Source: Glossina fuscipes (taxonomy: Eukaryota > Arthropoda > Insecta > Diptera > Glossinidae). Taken from it: a DNA stretch of 64,000 nt. The notes below the pieces were generated by a model. The model was given only the letters and a program-made list of their open reading frames with translations, was not told the DNA's origin and ran no database searches. The position numbers and the translations under genes were made by a program. This document shows positions 1 to 10,640 of the stretch, piece by piece (the first letter of the stretch is position 1; each line of letters opens with the position of its first letter). The stretch is taken from NCBI RefSeq assembly GCF_014805625.2, contig NW_024003726.1, positions 2,012,904 through 2,076,903 of the forward strand. The letters are read 5' to 3'.

Positions 1-240
1 TAAATATTTTAAATGATTTCTTTAAATTCTTTGTTGTTTCTCGTTTTATCAATTAGATAAAAATTTCATATCTTTAACACTACCAATGGATAAAAAGCGA
101 CAAGAACCGCACTCAGCGAGAGCCTGACTCCGACTGACTTCAACTCAGAACTTTATCCTCTCACTTTAATTTTTGAAACGCAGACAGACTTCTCCTTTTT
201 ACTTCATTTCCCTCTTCTTCTTCCTGTTGCTCTCTCTCTA
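1..240. other. Unassigned AT-rich left edge
   Basis: No reading frame or repeat family is recognisable here. The stretch ends in a pyrimidine-rich run (about 186-240) that abuts the palindromic array. Confidence 0.5.
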
Positions 241-590
241 TAACGGCTTGCCGTTACTCTCACAAGAGCAAGCATAGATCCCGCAAAATCATACGATTTT
301 GCCTATGCTTGCAAGAGCAAAAGGAAAAAAAAAAGGAGTACCGCAAAATCATACGATTCTGCCTGTACTTGCAAAAGCAAGCAATGGTACCGCAAAATCA
401 TACGATTCTGCCTGTACTTGCAAAAGCAAGCAAAGGTACCGCAAAATCATACGATTCTGCCTGTACTTGCAAATAAGGAGATCAGAAAAGAAAAAAAGAA
501 AATAAAATAATAAACACATATACCGCAAGATCATGCGATTTACTAGCGATACCACAAAATCGCATGATTTTGTCTAACGACATGCCGTTA
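241..590. repeat. Hairpin-rich 49-bp tandem array bounded by palindromes
   Basis: Units starting CCGCAAAATCATACGATT begin at 281, 341, 390 and 439; the last two steps are exactly 49 bp, and the first is lengthened by an A-rich insertion. Each unit carries two small inverted repeats, GCAAAATC/GATT(T or C)TGC around ATAC and CTTGC/GCAAG around AAAA. The first unit folds further: 268-277 pairs with 303-312 (10 bp) outside 283-290 with 295-302 (8 bp). A related hairpin lies at 554-573 (ACAAAATC/GATTTTGT). The block is bracketed by TAACGGC-TT-GCCGTTA (241-256) and a diverged copy (575-590). I do not recognise the family. It could be a foldback-type element or part of a non-autonomous DNA transposon. 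Confidence 0.7.
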
Positions 591-3430
591 TTGCTCCGCT
601 TGCGGTTGATCCAGACCGACAGACACCCTACCCAAGGTTTGTTCGCGGCCGTTACAACTTTCTTTCTCTCTTTATGAATACAATTGCCCTGTATAAGGTT
701 ATATTGTTATATATTTATTATTTTTTTTTTTGGGCATTGTTATATATAATCTTCTTCTTCTGGGTAGTTTATATATACTCTTCTTCTTAAGCTTCTTCTT
801 AAGTCCCTGCCCTTCCCCCATCCACCCATTTAAAATTCATGTAGAGGTGTTGCAAGAGCTATGACGACCTCTTGGTAAACATGCGTCGGCGTAAGCCTCT
901 GGATATGCCTGCGCTAGACAACAACTAGGTTGTTTGGATGCTTGAATACAAATGCTATATATGGTTGATCAAATCAGCGCAAAGAAACTTTTAAATTTTC
1001 GAGCTTCGAGGTTTGAATTGGAATTCCTAATCCTTCCACCACATGGACATAAATTAAAACTGATTGATCATGTCAAGTTGGAAAAAGTTTTTTTTATAGT
1101 TAACACGAATCGATATGTTTTTCATGGTTGCATTATAATACTTGTTTTAATAATGGTACACAGTAGCTTGTTGCAACGCCGCACTAGCTTCGACCTTTTC
1201 GTGCTCTTCATAAGGAGTACAATAATTATTATCATCTGTTAAAACAGCTAGGAATTCTACTAATATTAATAGAAATTGTACGTTACATTATTGATTACGG
1301 ACTGTTATTAGGTTCTTATTCTTATGTGCAAATAACCAACGTTTGCTAGCATTTTTATATCTGGATTATATTGAAATTGGCCTTTAAAATTGGCTTTTTA
1401 AATTTATTAGTTGGCTGTGAATGTAATCTATGTAGCGAATATTTTTTGGAAGCAATTGTATAAATATTTTTTTGCTGCCGCTACGTAGGGTTTCTTACAT
1501 ATATTCATTCACTACTCACATACTTATCACTGCTCGTTACTGCCGCTGCAACGATTCTAAAAATAATTTGGTGATGCTACGGTTCATTATCACTTACGTA
1601 GAGGTTATATGTACATTACTTTTTACTCTTTTTTACTTTTTCAAGTCATTGACAACCACCTTTTAAAAATTTTCTCTCAACATTTTCATACAACCTACTT
1701 TATAAATATATATATACATTATTTTATTATATGTATGTATATAATGGTCAGTATGTAATTAGTAATCAGTGTACATGGCTAAGAGATGTCGTTATACAAA
1801 AAGGAATGCATAAGACACTTTATTACATCATTATGCTCTGCACTTAACTTTGGGTGAGCATGGCGATTAATGCTCGCGTTACAGTTTCTTATGTTTTAAG
1901 TTTTTAGCATATTCTCTGATTAAATAGAATTCTTAAAAAAGTTATATTACAGTGTTATTTTATTGCAATATTTGAATGTATACCTTGACTTTTTAACTAT
2001 TTTGAATTTACAATGTGGTTTGGAATTTATCTCTTTAATGGTTGTCTACCATTTTTACTTATTTTCTCCAAAAATCGCTTTTTGTTCATTTCTTACAATT
2101 TCTTAACTGTTGACAAACTATGCCAACTTTTCGTTGAAATTGTAATGATTTTTAATGTTTTGGGTAGTGGGACAAAGAATTATCTATGAATTCACTGGAC
2201 TGTGAGAATTAAATTTATTTTTTTTTGAACACTTCTAAAATGCCAAGATTAGCTCGAGTTGAAGTATCAATATTGAATTGAATTTATTAATAAAATTATT
2301 TGCTTATATATTAATTTTCTACAACTAAAGTTACCCATAATTTTTGGCAATGGGCACTTAGTGTAAAATTAATGCTGGCATTTGTTTTTTGAAGAAACTC
2401 AATTGCAGCATTTTTGCAAGTGTGCCACCTGGTTTTATTTTTCACTTCTTCTTTTCTTTTTATTATATTTTTATTTACTAGTAGCTGCACACTACATACA
2501 ATACAAAATAAAAATAAAACATTATATCTTTTAACATGGTTTAAGACAATTGACATTAATATATTAAATTTATCACCCGCTCCAAAGACAAAGTTTTGCA
2601 ATAGGAGGTACTTTAAAAAATGATAAATTGAGTCGTGGACGTTTTTTACATTTCCCTAAATTTCTCATGTATATTCGTGAGTCCACCTCCACGCTAGTCG
2701 CCATTTTTTTTCCTTTTCTAAGTTGCTTGTACAAGCTAAAATTCTTATAAACTTGTTTTTTGTCATTTCAACGGGTATCGTTGAATTTTTATTTATGGTC
2801 AAATTTTTATATGAAAATTAATAATTTAAAATTCTGAAAAATTAATAAAAATTCCACAACCGGTAAGGGATTGAAACTTCATTTTGTTTCTTATCCTTAC
2901 CACTTAACATATTTTTCTAATGAAAATTTTCCGCGCATATTTTATCTTTCTGGCTTCCCACACTACTCTTCAATCCTTTTTCTAAAGCATAAACCAATAA
3001 CCACAACAAAAACTTCGCAATGTCAATGATTTCCTTAGACGTGAGATTAACAAACCCACTCTGTAAGAAATATTAGAGGATACAATCACAAAGACGATTC
3101 TTCATCTTCAGTAGTATGCAATTTCAACTCATATAACAGCAATATATCAGCAAACGCAAATAGGAAAATGTAAAAAGACTCATCGATTAATTCTATGGAA
3201 AAGTAATCTAAAGCCATAAAACCGCAATTTAAATACAGACACTTACGGTAACGTAATTAAGGGTCAACGATTTTAGCAACTTAAACTATTGAAATTTGAT
3301 TATTAACAACATTCCCGTTTATAGAGAGATGAAACACTCAAAAAGTAAAGAGAATCTTGCGAAGTTACTATCTCAATTCAGCGGATTATAAAAGAAAGTC
3401 CGTTAGCAGACGTGGTTCCTCAGACAAGTG
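591..3430. other. Unassigned AT-rich noncoding stretch
   Basis: Open frames here are short (under 100 codons), low in complexity and not similar to any family I know. A minus-strand 96-codon frame at 2311-2601 is the longest coding-looking one but has no recognisable motif. TA-rich microsatellite-like tracts lie near 1700-1745. There is also a run of T's at 719-731. Confidence 0.5.
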
Positions 3431-3690
3431 AAAAATGTTGTATGAATATATTTTATATACCAGGAACACTCTAAGCGGGCCAACATATAATACGTTGCTT
3501 ACAACAAATATTAAAACTGCTTCATTGAAAAAGCTGTCTGCCTTTATACTTATTGAAATGAGTAAATTCTTACCTTAAAAATAGATCACCCAAAATTCAT
3601 TTGAACTTCATCAGCTCGGATGAATTTCCCGTGACGTTAGTGATCTTTCCAGGCAGCCACTGTGCTATTTCTCTGTATGAAGTTTGGAAA
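3430..3690 (+). mobile_element. LINE family C fragment, reverse transcriptase middle
   Basis: Nucleotides 3601-3661 align without gaps to 59545-59605 of the well-preserved LINE at 57-60 kb (roughly three quarters of positions match), covering the stretch before the RT 'GVPQG' motif. Weaker similarity extends upstream to about 3430, which corresponds to the RT motif A region. The frame is closed by stops, so this is a non-coding relic. It is short, and both ends are blurred by divergence. The BEL/Pao relic in the opposite orientation follows immediately. Confidence 0.55.
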
Positions 3691-3819
3691 TTGCTCTTCT
3701 ATCTCCTTCATTCTGATCTAAGTAAATGAGTTACGTGGTGGTTGTATTAAATTGTGTACGATTTTTGCTATTAAAAGGAGAAAAAATTTAATTGCGAAAG
3801 TTGTGTGACCTTTTCCGTT

Positions 3820-4026
3820 TTATCTTGTGGAACGGGGCAAACTTTCATCCCGCTTTGGATGATTTTTCCACAAAATAATAAATAGTTTGGCTTTTGTGAT
3901 TATCGAACTTGCTAGACCCAGAGGAGTATACAGACAAGCTACAGCAGACAATAAGGTTGGCTTTGTTGTTACATTTTCCTTAGCAGAAAGCTGAGAAACC
4001 ATTTTAGAACCATAAATAACCCACAA
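3820..4026 (-). pseudogene. BEL/Pao pol fragment downstream of RT
   Basis: 68 codons with LLSAVACLYTPLGLASS, which corresponds to the conserved 'leucine-serine ... aspartate-proline-leucine-glycine' block between RT and RNase H in BEL/Pao polyproteins, followed by DESLP. In this copy the usual aspartate of the DPLG motif reads TPLG. It lies downstream, on the minus strand, of the RT fragment at 4408-4767, in the order expected for one element. Confidence 0.65.
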
Positions 4027-4407
4027 CCTTGATTAGACGATTTTACGGTCGACGGTTGTAGGGTCCCATGTAAGACCCAAGCTCTGTGTTTCATTAGTTC
4101 CACCGTGAAATTTGCCGAACTGTTCACAATTTAATGGTGAAATATGATACAAAACGGCTTGGTCATTTGAGCATTATTTTCAAAATATGAAACCCTCTTA
4201 CTGTAATAAGGGTATAACTTCTTGCCGTATTCTAGTTGGTTAATCAGTGAAACTAAAGCCAGAGATTAAGCCATCAACATAAAAATCTCGTCTTACAATC
4301 TCAGAAGCCAAACAAAAGGTAGTCCTTTTATCAATCGAAAGTTATTGCATAGCACGAATTGTTAAAAATATTGATACATTAGTTCCATATGTTACGGTAT
4401 TTAATTT

Positions 4408-4767
4408 TTAAGGTTTGATGACGTCATGTGTGTAGTTTCTCCAAAAAACACATTGTAGATAATCGCATGGACGAGAAACCTTTACACACCGATACGTGTT
4501 GCAAATATCACGGTTTAAAGATATACCCAAGAAAGGAGGACGCAAAAGGGCAGTATATAGTTTTATTTGGATTGTAGAACAGGAATGAGGCACGTCATTA
4601 ACTGAGCAACCTGAAGAGGTTTTTGCCGAACCGTCAAAAATGACTCTCAATTTTGTTGTTGTTCTGTTCTGTTTATGAACACGGTGATGGGGTATGTAAT
4701 AATCGTTGACTCGTGGTGGAGGTGGGGTAGTGAGCGACAAATGAGGTAAGCGTATGAAGTCGTTCAT
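4408..4767 (-). pseudogene. BEL/Pao RT fragment
   Basis: This 119-codon open frame carries the RT N-terminal block TTTKLRVIFDGSAKTSSG (from about residue 37), the asparagine-aspartate block SVNDVPHS, and LNRDICNTYRCV. The RT-DNA polymerase of BEL/Pao elements copies the element RNA inside cytoplasmic particles; this piece holds only the fingers region. The YxDD catalytic block is not in the frame. The initiator is not biological, because the frame continues from decayed upstream sequence. The overlapping frame at 4673-4975 holds the preceding part of the polyprotein, implying a frameshift near 4700. Confidence 0.75.
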
Positions 4768-5199
4768 ACTCTTCTAAGCCTTTAAAACACTCGATGTAAA
4801 TATTTTGGAAAACGTAATTTTTTGCTGGTATCACGACGAGACAATTTAAAGTTTTTTTCACTTCCCAAAAAGATTTAACTAGCGCATCAAAATTATCTTC
4901 TTCACGTTGAATAGTTTTAATGATAACTCCTAATGACCATGGATTTGAAGTAGGAAATCCACCACGAAAGACCACCTATCTGCGTACGGCTTTTTGCAGT
5001 GTAGGTAATCCCTTGAATATGTGAATTTGACCAATGCAAATCAATTCGAAGGATAGACCAGCGCAAGTCAAAATGTCTGCGTAGTCTGGTTCGTCAAATT
5101 AATGGTCTATTAAGAAAAGAACAAATTTTATTTGTTAACTGAATGCTTTGGCATTTTATCTGCGCGATAATTTTTCATATTTTCCAGCATACGTTACCT

Positions 5200-6065
5200 G
5201 TTGTTCAAAAGCAATTCCATAATGGATTCTTGTCAACTGACAGAAACTTTTCACACTTAGCTAGTGATTGTGCATCAAACATTGAAAAAATTGAATATAA
5301 CAAGCATACCTTAGCAATTTGCTCCTTTGTGCATACAGATTATAGTGCCCGCATAGAAGCTTTAAGTTGGAAATTGATGTAAGCTTACAGCACTTCCTTT
5401 TTCCTCACATTTGAAGGCAAAAATATTCTTAATATGTGTCAGAAAATCAAGAAGTTTATTATCAAATAGTTGTTTTCAATGCCCTTAGCGTAATCGATTT
5501 TAAGAGAGTACAAAGATGCTTATGGTTTCCAAAGTAGTTTTCTTTACTCTAGTGCGAAGATATTGAAGTTTTCAATGTTGTTCAACTAATGAAAAAGTTT
5601 AACTAGTAAAAAAGTTCGCCCAATATGTGTATGACCCAGAGAATTGGTGCATACTTAATTTGAGCAATTTTAGTTTTTTCCAAGCATCGGAACATGACAC
5701 TGTATTTTCTTCTAAGGAAAAACGTTGAAGGATTCATCATTGTTGATTTATCAGTGTGTTTTTGGCACTGTAAAATCGATCACTGAAACTTTTTAATAAG
5801 CTCCGGTAGGAATTTCAGACGAAAAAAAAGTCAAAGTCAACAAAAAAGGTTTTGAATTATGTAAGTTTGTTGCACAATATTTGCTATTAAAAAGACGAAA
5901 ACCAGAACAAATTCGATTATGAAATTTGCGTGATTTTTTCGACCTTATTATACGAAATAAATGTCAATATATGTCAGCTAAACGACCGACATTTATGGTG
6001 CTTGGAAAACGAATCTGCGTATAAACTAAGAATTACTATTACAGCAAGCGAAAGTATGTGTGTGT
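5200..6065. other. Unassigned; possible small BEL/Pao scrap
   Basis: The 79-codon plus-strand frame at 5143-5382 has no recognisable motif. On the minus strand, 5862-5950 reads KVEKITQISIIEF, resembling KTEKVTQLSQLNF read from 3800-3750 in the BEL/Pao relic. It may therefore be a piece of another copy. The remainder is AT-rich and unassigned. Confidence 0.35.
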
Positions 6066-6713
6066 AACAACAAGGTTTGTTGTCCTCTCTGTAGGTGTTA
6101 TATAGATTCAATACAGTTACTTCAAAAGGAATTCTTGCTTTTCGTCCTTAGGAATTTGGGTTGGGATTTGCTAGCCTTCTAGTCACCTTATGGCAATATA
6201 TTTCTACTTTTGGTCTTACCCTCTTTGTAAAAGAAGCGTAGGTTTGCCCTAGGCGTTTCATACTTAGTTAGGTTAATGAATGATTAACTTCAAGATTCTT
6301 AACGGTTCTTCTAAAAATTTTATGTTCAGTGTGGATATAATTATGCGCAGTCCGTTCAGAATCCTAAACGCAAAAAACTAAATGATATTTATAATTTCAC
6401 TTGAATATCGGATTTTTAAACTTTCAAATTAACTCTTCTTAATATTCATGTCTTGCGTATTTTGTATTTGGATTAACTTTAACCTTTAAAGCTTCCTAAA
6501 GTTAGCAAATTAAGCTAAATATATTTAATATCATCAGTTACCAAGCGTGTACATGCTTGCATCAGTTTAGTTTTTCACATCACTAGTGTGAGATTGTTTA
6601 TCATAACAGTCAGACCTAATATTTAGCTTAACATTAATTATAAAGCGTCTTTTCTATTCGGCTACGATTTTATTGTAGCTAAATTCCAAATGTAAACAAG
6701 TAAATAAATAAAT
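6065..6713 (+). mobile_element. LINE family C 3' end, diverged
   Basis: Nucleotides 6085-6250 match the end of ORF2 in the copies at 60090-60270 and 51930-52110 (for example GAATTTGGGTTGGGAT in all three, allowing substitutions). Later blocks near 6325-6375 and 6540-6575 match the 3' untranslated part of the 60-kb copy. The piece ends in an AAATAAATAAATA tail at about 6698-6713, as the other copies do. This is a 5'-truncated, heavily mutated insertion, the usual outcome of LINE target-primed integration. No target duplication could be seen. Confidence 0.7.
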
Positions 6714-7254
6714 AGAACTTGGAATGGTAGTCTAATGGGCATGCCGTCAGAAAAGATGTCGAGTTCAAAGCTCTTAGACAGCGAGTTCTTCACTTCAGTG
6801 GTTTGCGCAAGGTTGAAATTAAGTCTGCCAAACATAATTTAATATGCTTATTGAAAACAAAAAAACTGTACACACTTTTATCAAACAAAAGGAAAAAAAA
6901 AGCAATTGATCATATTGCCAACATCAAATGTACAAGCCTGTTATCCCTCGTGGAAGCACACATTTTTTTAGAGGACTCATTTTCACTTAGCGTATCGTAG
7001 AGAAATACACAAAAATGAATTTTAAGTCATAAATTTATTTATAATAGTTAATATTACTAAAAACTATTGGGAATATCCAAATGTTTTAAGACCAGCGTTT
7101 CCTCCTAAAAACATTACACATTTACAAATCAACCAAATTTTTCCTTACGTTGTTGTGTCTTTTTCCGGTGCTTTCTTTACAGATACTAGCCTCGGTCTCA
7201 CTAACAGATGATTAATTCGTAGCGTAAAAAAAAAGTTATTTCGTGTGATCGATC
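6714..7254. other. Unassigned AT-rich stretch
   Basis: Contains a lysine-rich 65-codon plus frame (6803-7000) without recognisable motif; probably chance. Confidence 0.4.
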
Positions 7255-7400
7255 TGATCCACCTTTCGTAGTATCCATAATATTTTTCCCAAAAATTATG
7301 GAACCGATTTTAATTACATTTCATTATTGTAAGGCTTTTGGTAAAGTTAACCACGTATTGTTTTTTATTAATAGAATACGTGCGAGTTCAGAATAGCCTC
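7255..7400 (+). mobile_element. LINE family C fragment, RT motif A region
   Basis: The plus strand reads KAFGKVNH at about 7339-7362, matching KAFGMVNH at 59427-59450 in the LINE C copy. The nucleotide match extends upstream through the 'TTCCCC/AAG' block (about 7285 against 59240). The stretch between them is shortened relative to the 57-60 kb copy. No coding capacity remains. It is a third separate scrap of the family within 4 kb, all in the same orientation. Confidence 0.5.
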
Positions 7401-7849
7401 TACCAACCCAATGTTCGCGGATTAAAATCTTAGTGTAATAGGGCATATTAGCTCATAGCTATAGCGAGTGCTTAGTCGCGAAAGACAAAACATTTGTCAA
7501 GTGAGCAACCACCCACTGGTGGCCACACCCAGCTTTTCTTCTTTGTTAAACATCTTTTATTTAAAACGCAATTTTCTGCGGTGCTGTCTCCGTTCATCCC
7601 GGTCTTTGATGACACCGCTTCTTTTATTAATAATACAAGCGATATGGGTATCAAATAAAAAAATTTGGAGAGTAGAATGCGAAAAGCACAGTAGTGGGAA
7701 TGCGAGAGTCGACCCCCGCCGAATATAACTTTCTTGCTTGTTTTAAATACATTTACAATAGTCTTAAAACTAGAATTGAAGGAACAGTTACTGAGTATGT
7801 ATAACGTAGTCTTTTCCTTATTAAGAAAGATGGCAGTAGAAATTTAAAA
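7401..7849. other. Unassigned, adjacent to BEL/Pao integrase relic
   Basis: Overlapping short frames occur on both strands (7468-7728 plus, 7472-7654 minus), neither with a recognisable motif. By position it lies downstream of the minus-strand integrase, so it could contain pol C-terminus or LTR of that element; no LTR ends were found. Confidence 0.35.
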
Positions 7850-8600
7850 GAGAATGTTGAATAAGTGGCACTAATAAGAATATTCAACATTTATAAATTA
7901 TTTTGATCATTCTTGCACTATTGCTGACCCATCGATTTTCATCTTAGTGGACCAAAAGATGTATATAATTAGTTAAAGAATGAGATGGAGTTAAAACTTC
8001 CAGATTATTGTGATCACTGGTGATGGTAATTGGTCAGGCATTCACAACGTCTTCGACTTTCACTAATAGTGTAATTTAGTCATTTAAAGACAACTACGAT
8101 CTTCCAATGGCTGCCTTTAAACAAATTTTTCCACTTCTCACGAAAATACACTCCACCATGCCGCTCGTTTTAGAATAAATTTCCATGTAATATTTTGGTT
8201 AGCTGCCATATGTTGTACATCGCTAGTTTTGAAAAACTGAAAGGATTTTTTTTGAGTTCCAAATTAGTCCTTCTAAAAGTTTTTGCACTGTCCGAAATAC
8301 TTAAAACTGGAATACTTTTTTGTGAAATGAGTTTTCGAAAAGCATCTATCTAAGGAGCCTTTCGTATTCATGTCCCCAACTAAATCTACATGAACAGCCA
8401 CTACAACTGCACAAGTAAAGAGCATAATTTACGCCTTTTTTTAACTTTAACCACCTTGAACTGCTACATAAAAAGGGCCATCAAAATTAACACGTGTAGT
8501 GAAGACGTAAGAACCAAACGCAATGTAGAAGAATTGGCTTTATTAGTTGTCTCACCTGTACAGTTTAGTATCTTTTCTAAATAAATGGTAATACCACCGC
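7850..8600 (-). mobile_element. BEL/Pao integrase relic
   Basis: On the minus strand, three shifted frames give, in order, VNFDGPFYV and AVHVDLVGDMNTKGSL (about 8500-8350), then LKAAIGRS, VKVEDVVNA and LTPSHSL (about 8110-7950). These correspond to the first aspartate block, the second block with the conserved 'D-L' segment, and the glutamate-containing 'E-x-x-x-N' to 'PLTPSHFL' block of BEL/Pao integrases by family knowledge. Integrase joins the reverse-transcribed DNA to host chromosomes. Several stops and at least two frameshifts make it inactive. The RT part expected upstream on this strand (above 8600) was not found. Confidence 0.75.
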
Positions 8601-8761
8601 GATATGCTTTGCTATGAGCGTCTATTAAGTTCACTCAAGTATGATTGCTTCAATAAATTAATTGGAAATCTTAATTCGCTGCCAAATTCACCTTCATGTG
8701 GCTTATAACTACTTTTGAACAAATCCTCATTTATTGAATCAATTTGATAACATATTTTTCT

Positions 8762-8903
8762 ACCAACTCAATGGTCGTGTGTACAAGTCTCAAGTGCGAT
8801 TGAGTTTTCAATACGCCCGATAGCCTTCGATGCTCGTGCTTTAATATGTTAGTCTTAGAAATTATTCTCTGGCGAAACTAATAATAACGCAAATAATAAT
8901 TTA
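8762..8903 (+). mobile_element. SINE copy 1, 5'-truncated
   Basis: Shares with the full-length SINE at 34932-35119 the box B region (CAATGGTCGTG, then TCTCAAGTGCG), the body (CGATAGCCTTCGATGCTCGTGCTTT; compare GATAGCCTTAGATGCTAGTG), TTAGTCTTAGAA, TCTCTGGCGAAA and an (AAT)-rich tail. The box A half of the tRNA-like head is missing. It is bounded by a perfect 10-bp direct repeat ATATTTTTCT (8752-8761 and 8904-8913), the target duplication left by LINE-type integration. Two substitutions destroy the GGTTCGA box B core, so this copy is unlikely to be transcribed by RNA polymerase III. Confidence 0.85.
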
Positions 8904-8913
8904 ATATTTTTCT

Positions 8914-9640
8914 CCAAAGGGTCCATTTTTTGTTATGGTATTGCGTTCGTTCACATTTAATTAAGTAAATTTCTGCTTCTTATAATTCGTTCGCTGTAAC
9001 ATTTTCAATTTTGTCATCCGTTTTCTCGCTTATATTCGCTTCTAATAAAGCTTTGATTCGCAGGAACTTTGTTATTTTACGTAATCTCTCATTTTCAAGA
9101 TCAGAAGGGTATTTTTCAGTTACAACACATATATATTACATGACTCCATTTTTTTTCGCGCACTTAATTCATTGCCAACTTACGTGGGTTTCGGCATCGT
9201 ATTAAAAGTTCTTAATTTAAAACACGATTTTTCCTGCCCTCTCCTGCGTCGATTTTCACGGTTCATTTGTCCTCCTTCAGTGTTTTAAATGCAGTTGCAA
9301 TAAAATAAACTAATATTTAAGAATCCATTACATAGTGCTTACGACATAATTTCTCTCTTATGAGGAGAGAAAGAACAAGAAAAGCTTTAAAGAAGCAGCC
9401 TCCCTTGCCCTCTACGAGCGCGAGAGTAATTGTTGGCCAAATTTACATATAAAATCTGTATTTAATTATAGATAAGTTAATAAACTGTAAAATCTAATAT
9501 TTAAACTTCTAGTCTTGTTATCACTCGAAATTGTAACGCAACGCTGCATGATCTTCTCTAGCAGCTTCAGCTCATAGGTATTAATACAACTTTCCTTAAG
9601 CTACTCTCTCAAGTAAGCATTAGCGTGTCAGTGGTAGAGT
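8914..9640. other. Unassigned AT-rich stretch
   Basis: No family recognised. A 64-codon plus frame at 9011-9205 shows no motif. Confidence 0.45.
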
Positions 9641-9690
9641 AAATAAGCACACATCGTGGTGAAAGCTCTAGGTGTCAACGTTGTGGGTTG

Positions 9691-9758
9691 CAGCTATAAA
9701 AGTAGCGCGCAAACATCGGTCATCGGCTGTTCAGCAGCAGTCAAACTAACAGGTAAGT
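9691..9758 (+). promoter_or_regulatory. TATA promoter-like site followed by splice-donor-like GTAAGT
   Basis: GCAGCTATAAAAGTAGC places a TATA box at 9695-9702. About 30 bp downstream lies CTGTTCAGCAG, a plausible initiator, and AGGTAAGT at 9751-9758 is a strong 5' splice-site match. The same arrangement occurs at 28571-28636 inside a solo LTR, and the TATA core recurs at 17129-17141. I infer an LTR promoter relic rather than a host gene, because no spliced coding exon was found downstream. Confidence 0.45.
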
Positions 9759-10640
9759 CAAGAACGCCATAAGTAGTAGTAGTTTGTCGTACTGTCCGTC
9801 CGGAACGAGATCCTTAAGATTACAGTGTATTCTTGCATCATTATCTTATAGATTCTCGACCCGAAAGGAAATATTATCCCAGTCAACTCTGAAAGATAGA
9901 GTTTGAGCTATCCTTGGAAGCTGTAGTACAGACAAGATCGAGCGCAATGATTGGCTAAGCCCTTTAATGATTAACCACTGGAAGCAGTTAAGCAAACGCT
10001 ACGTTTCGTCATCCTTCTATAGCTACTAATATCATCCTAAGGTCCTTTCTTGTGAAGCGGAATGATGAAACTATGAAGTTAGCGATCCATTCTAGTCCAA
10101 GAGATCCTTTTAGAACGCTATCATCTCAGCTACTTAAAGAACCGAATAAATCACAGCTCGTTTCAAAAGTTAAGCAACGAATTAGCGAATTACTGTACAT
10201 GCTCAAAATTTTGGAAAAAGGGAAAAATGGATACCTGGAAAATTAATTCATCGAATTGGTCGAATACTTTATCAAGTGCAAACACCAAAAGGTTCTAAGA
10301 AACGCCATGTACATCAATTTAAAACTGTTTCTGACTGTACTTGTTCAATCCACTTTTATAAAGAGAAGAAAAGCAACATCAAGAAAATTCCGAAGAGGGT
10401 CAATCAATGTGAGATTTCTTGATACATAGCGCCTCATTTTAGTAACTTTAGATAAAAAATTTATTAAAATTTATTAGACGCTAAGAAAATTTCGAAGAGG
10501 AATGTACGTTGAATTCTTATTATTTTTGTTCTTATTATATGTATATTCATGATATTCTGTGATAATGACAGAGAAGTAAGGGTAGGAATAAAATGAAGCA
10601 TTGAATTATAAGCTAAACGAACACTGTACTTCGAGATTAC
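9759..10640. other. Unassigned; one short frame downstream of the promoter-like site
   Basis: The plus frame 10052-10246 (64 codons, lysine- and serine-rich, containing KSQLVSKVKQRISELLYMLKIL) looks more protein-like than chance, with an amphipathic helix, and could be the start of a gag. It breaks off before 10300. No motif identifies it. Confidence 0.3.

Larger units (their letters stand above)
3740..5200 (-). mobile_element. BEL/Pao retrotransposon relic (pol: RT to RNase H region)
   Basis: Read on the minus strand, high to low coordinates, this stretch encodes in order: a protease-to-RT linker (4673-4975), an RT N-terminal segment with TTTKLRVIFDGSAKTSSG and DICNTYRCV (4408-4767), and a segment after the RT with LLSAVACLYTPLGLASS and DESLP (3820-4026). 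These are BEL/Pao family signatures by my knowledge of that family. The pieces lie in different frames and the RT catalytic core between 4030 and 4400 is decayed. No LTR was found at either end. A separate BEL/Pao integrase relic lies at 7.85-8.6 kb on the same strand; its order shows it is another copy. Confidence 0.75.

Noticed and set aside
241..480. CRISPR-like repeat array
   Set aside because: Units are contiguous 49-bp tandem copies without unique spacers, and the surroundings are eukaryotic.
299..505. Open frame across the 49-bp array read as a small protein
   Set aside because: It only translates the tandem repeat; the antisense strand is equally open, as expected for repeat units free of stops.
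2869..2910. GGTAAGG ... CCTTACC inverted repeat as a small foldback element
   Set aside because: Only 7-bp arms and no second copy in the window; expected by chance in this length.
3741..5950. 3741-3830 and 5862-5950 as the two LTRs of one BEL/Pao element
   Set aside because: Their similarity is better explained as the same pol segment from two copies, since both translate on the minus strand to related peptides and lack TG/CA ends.
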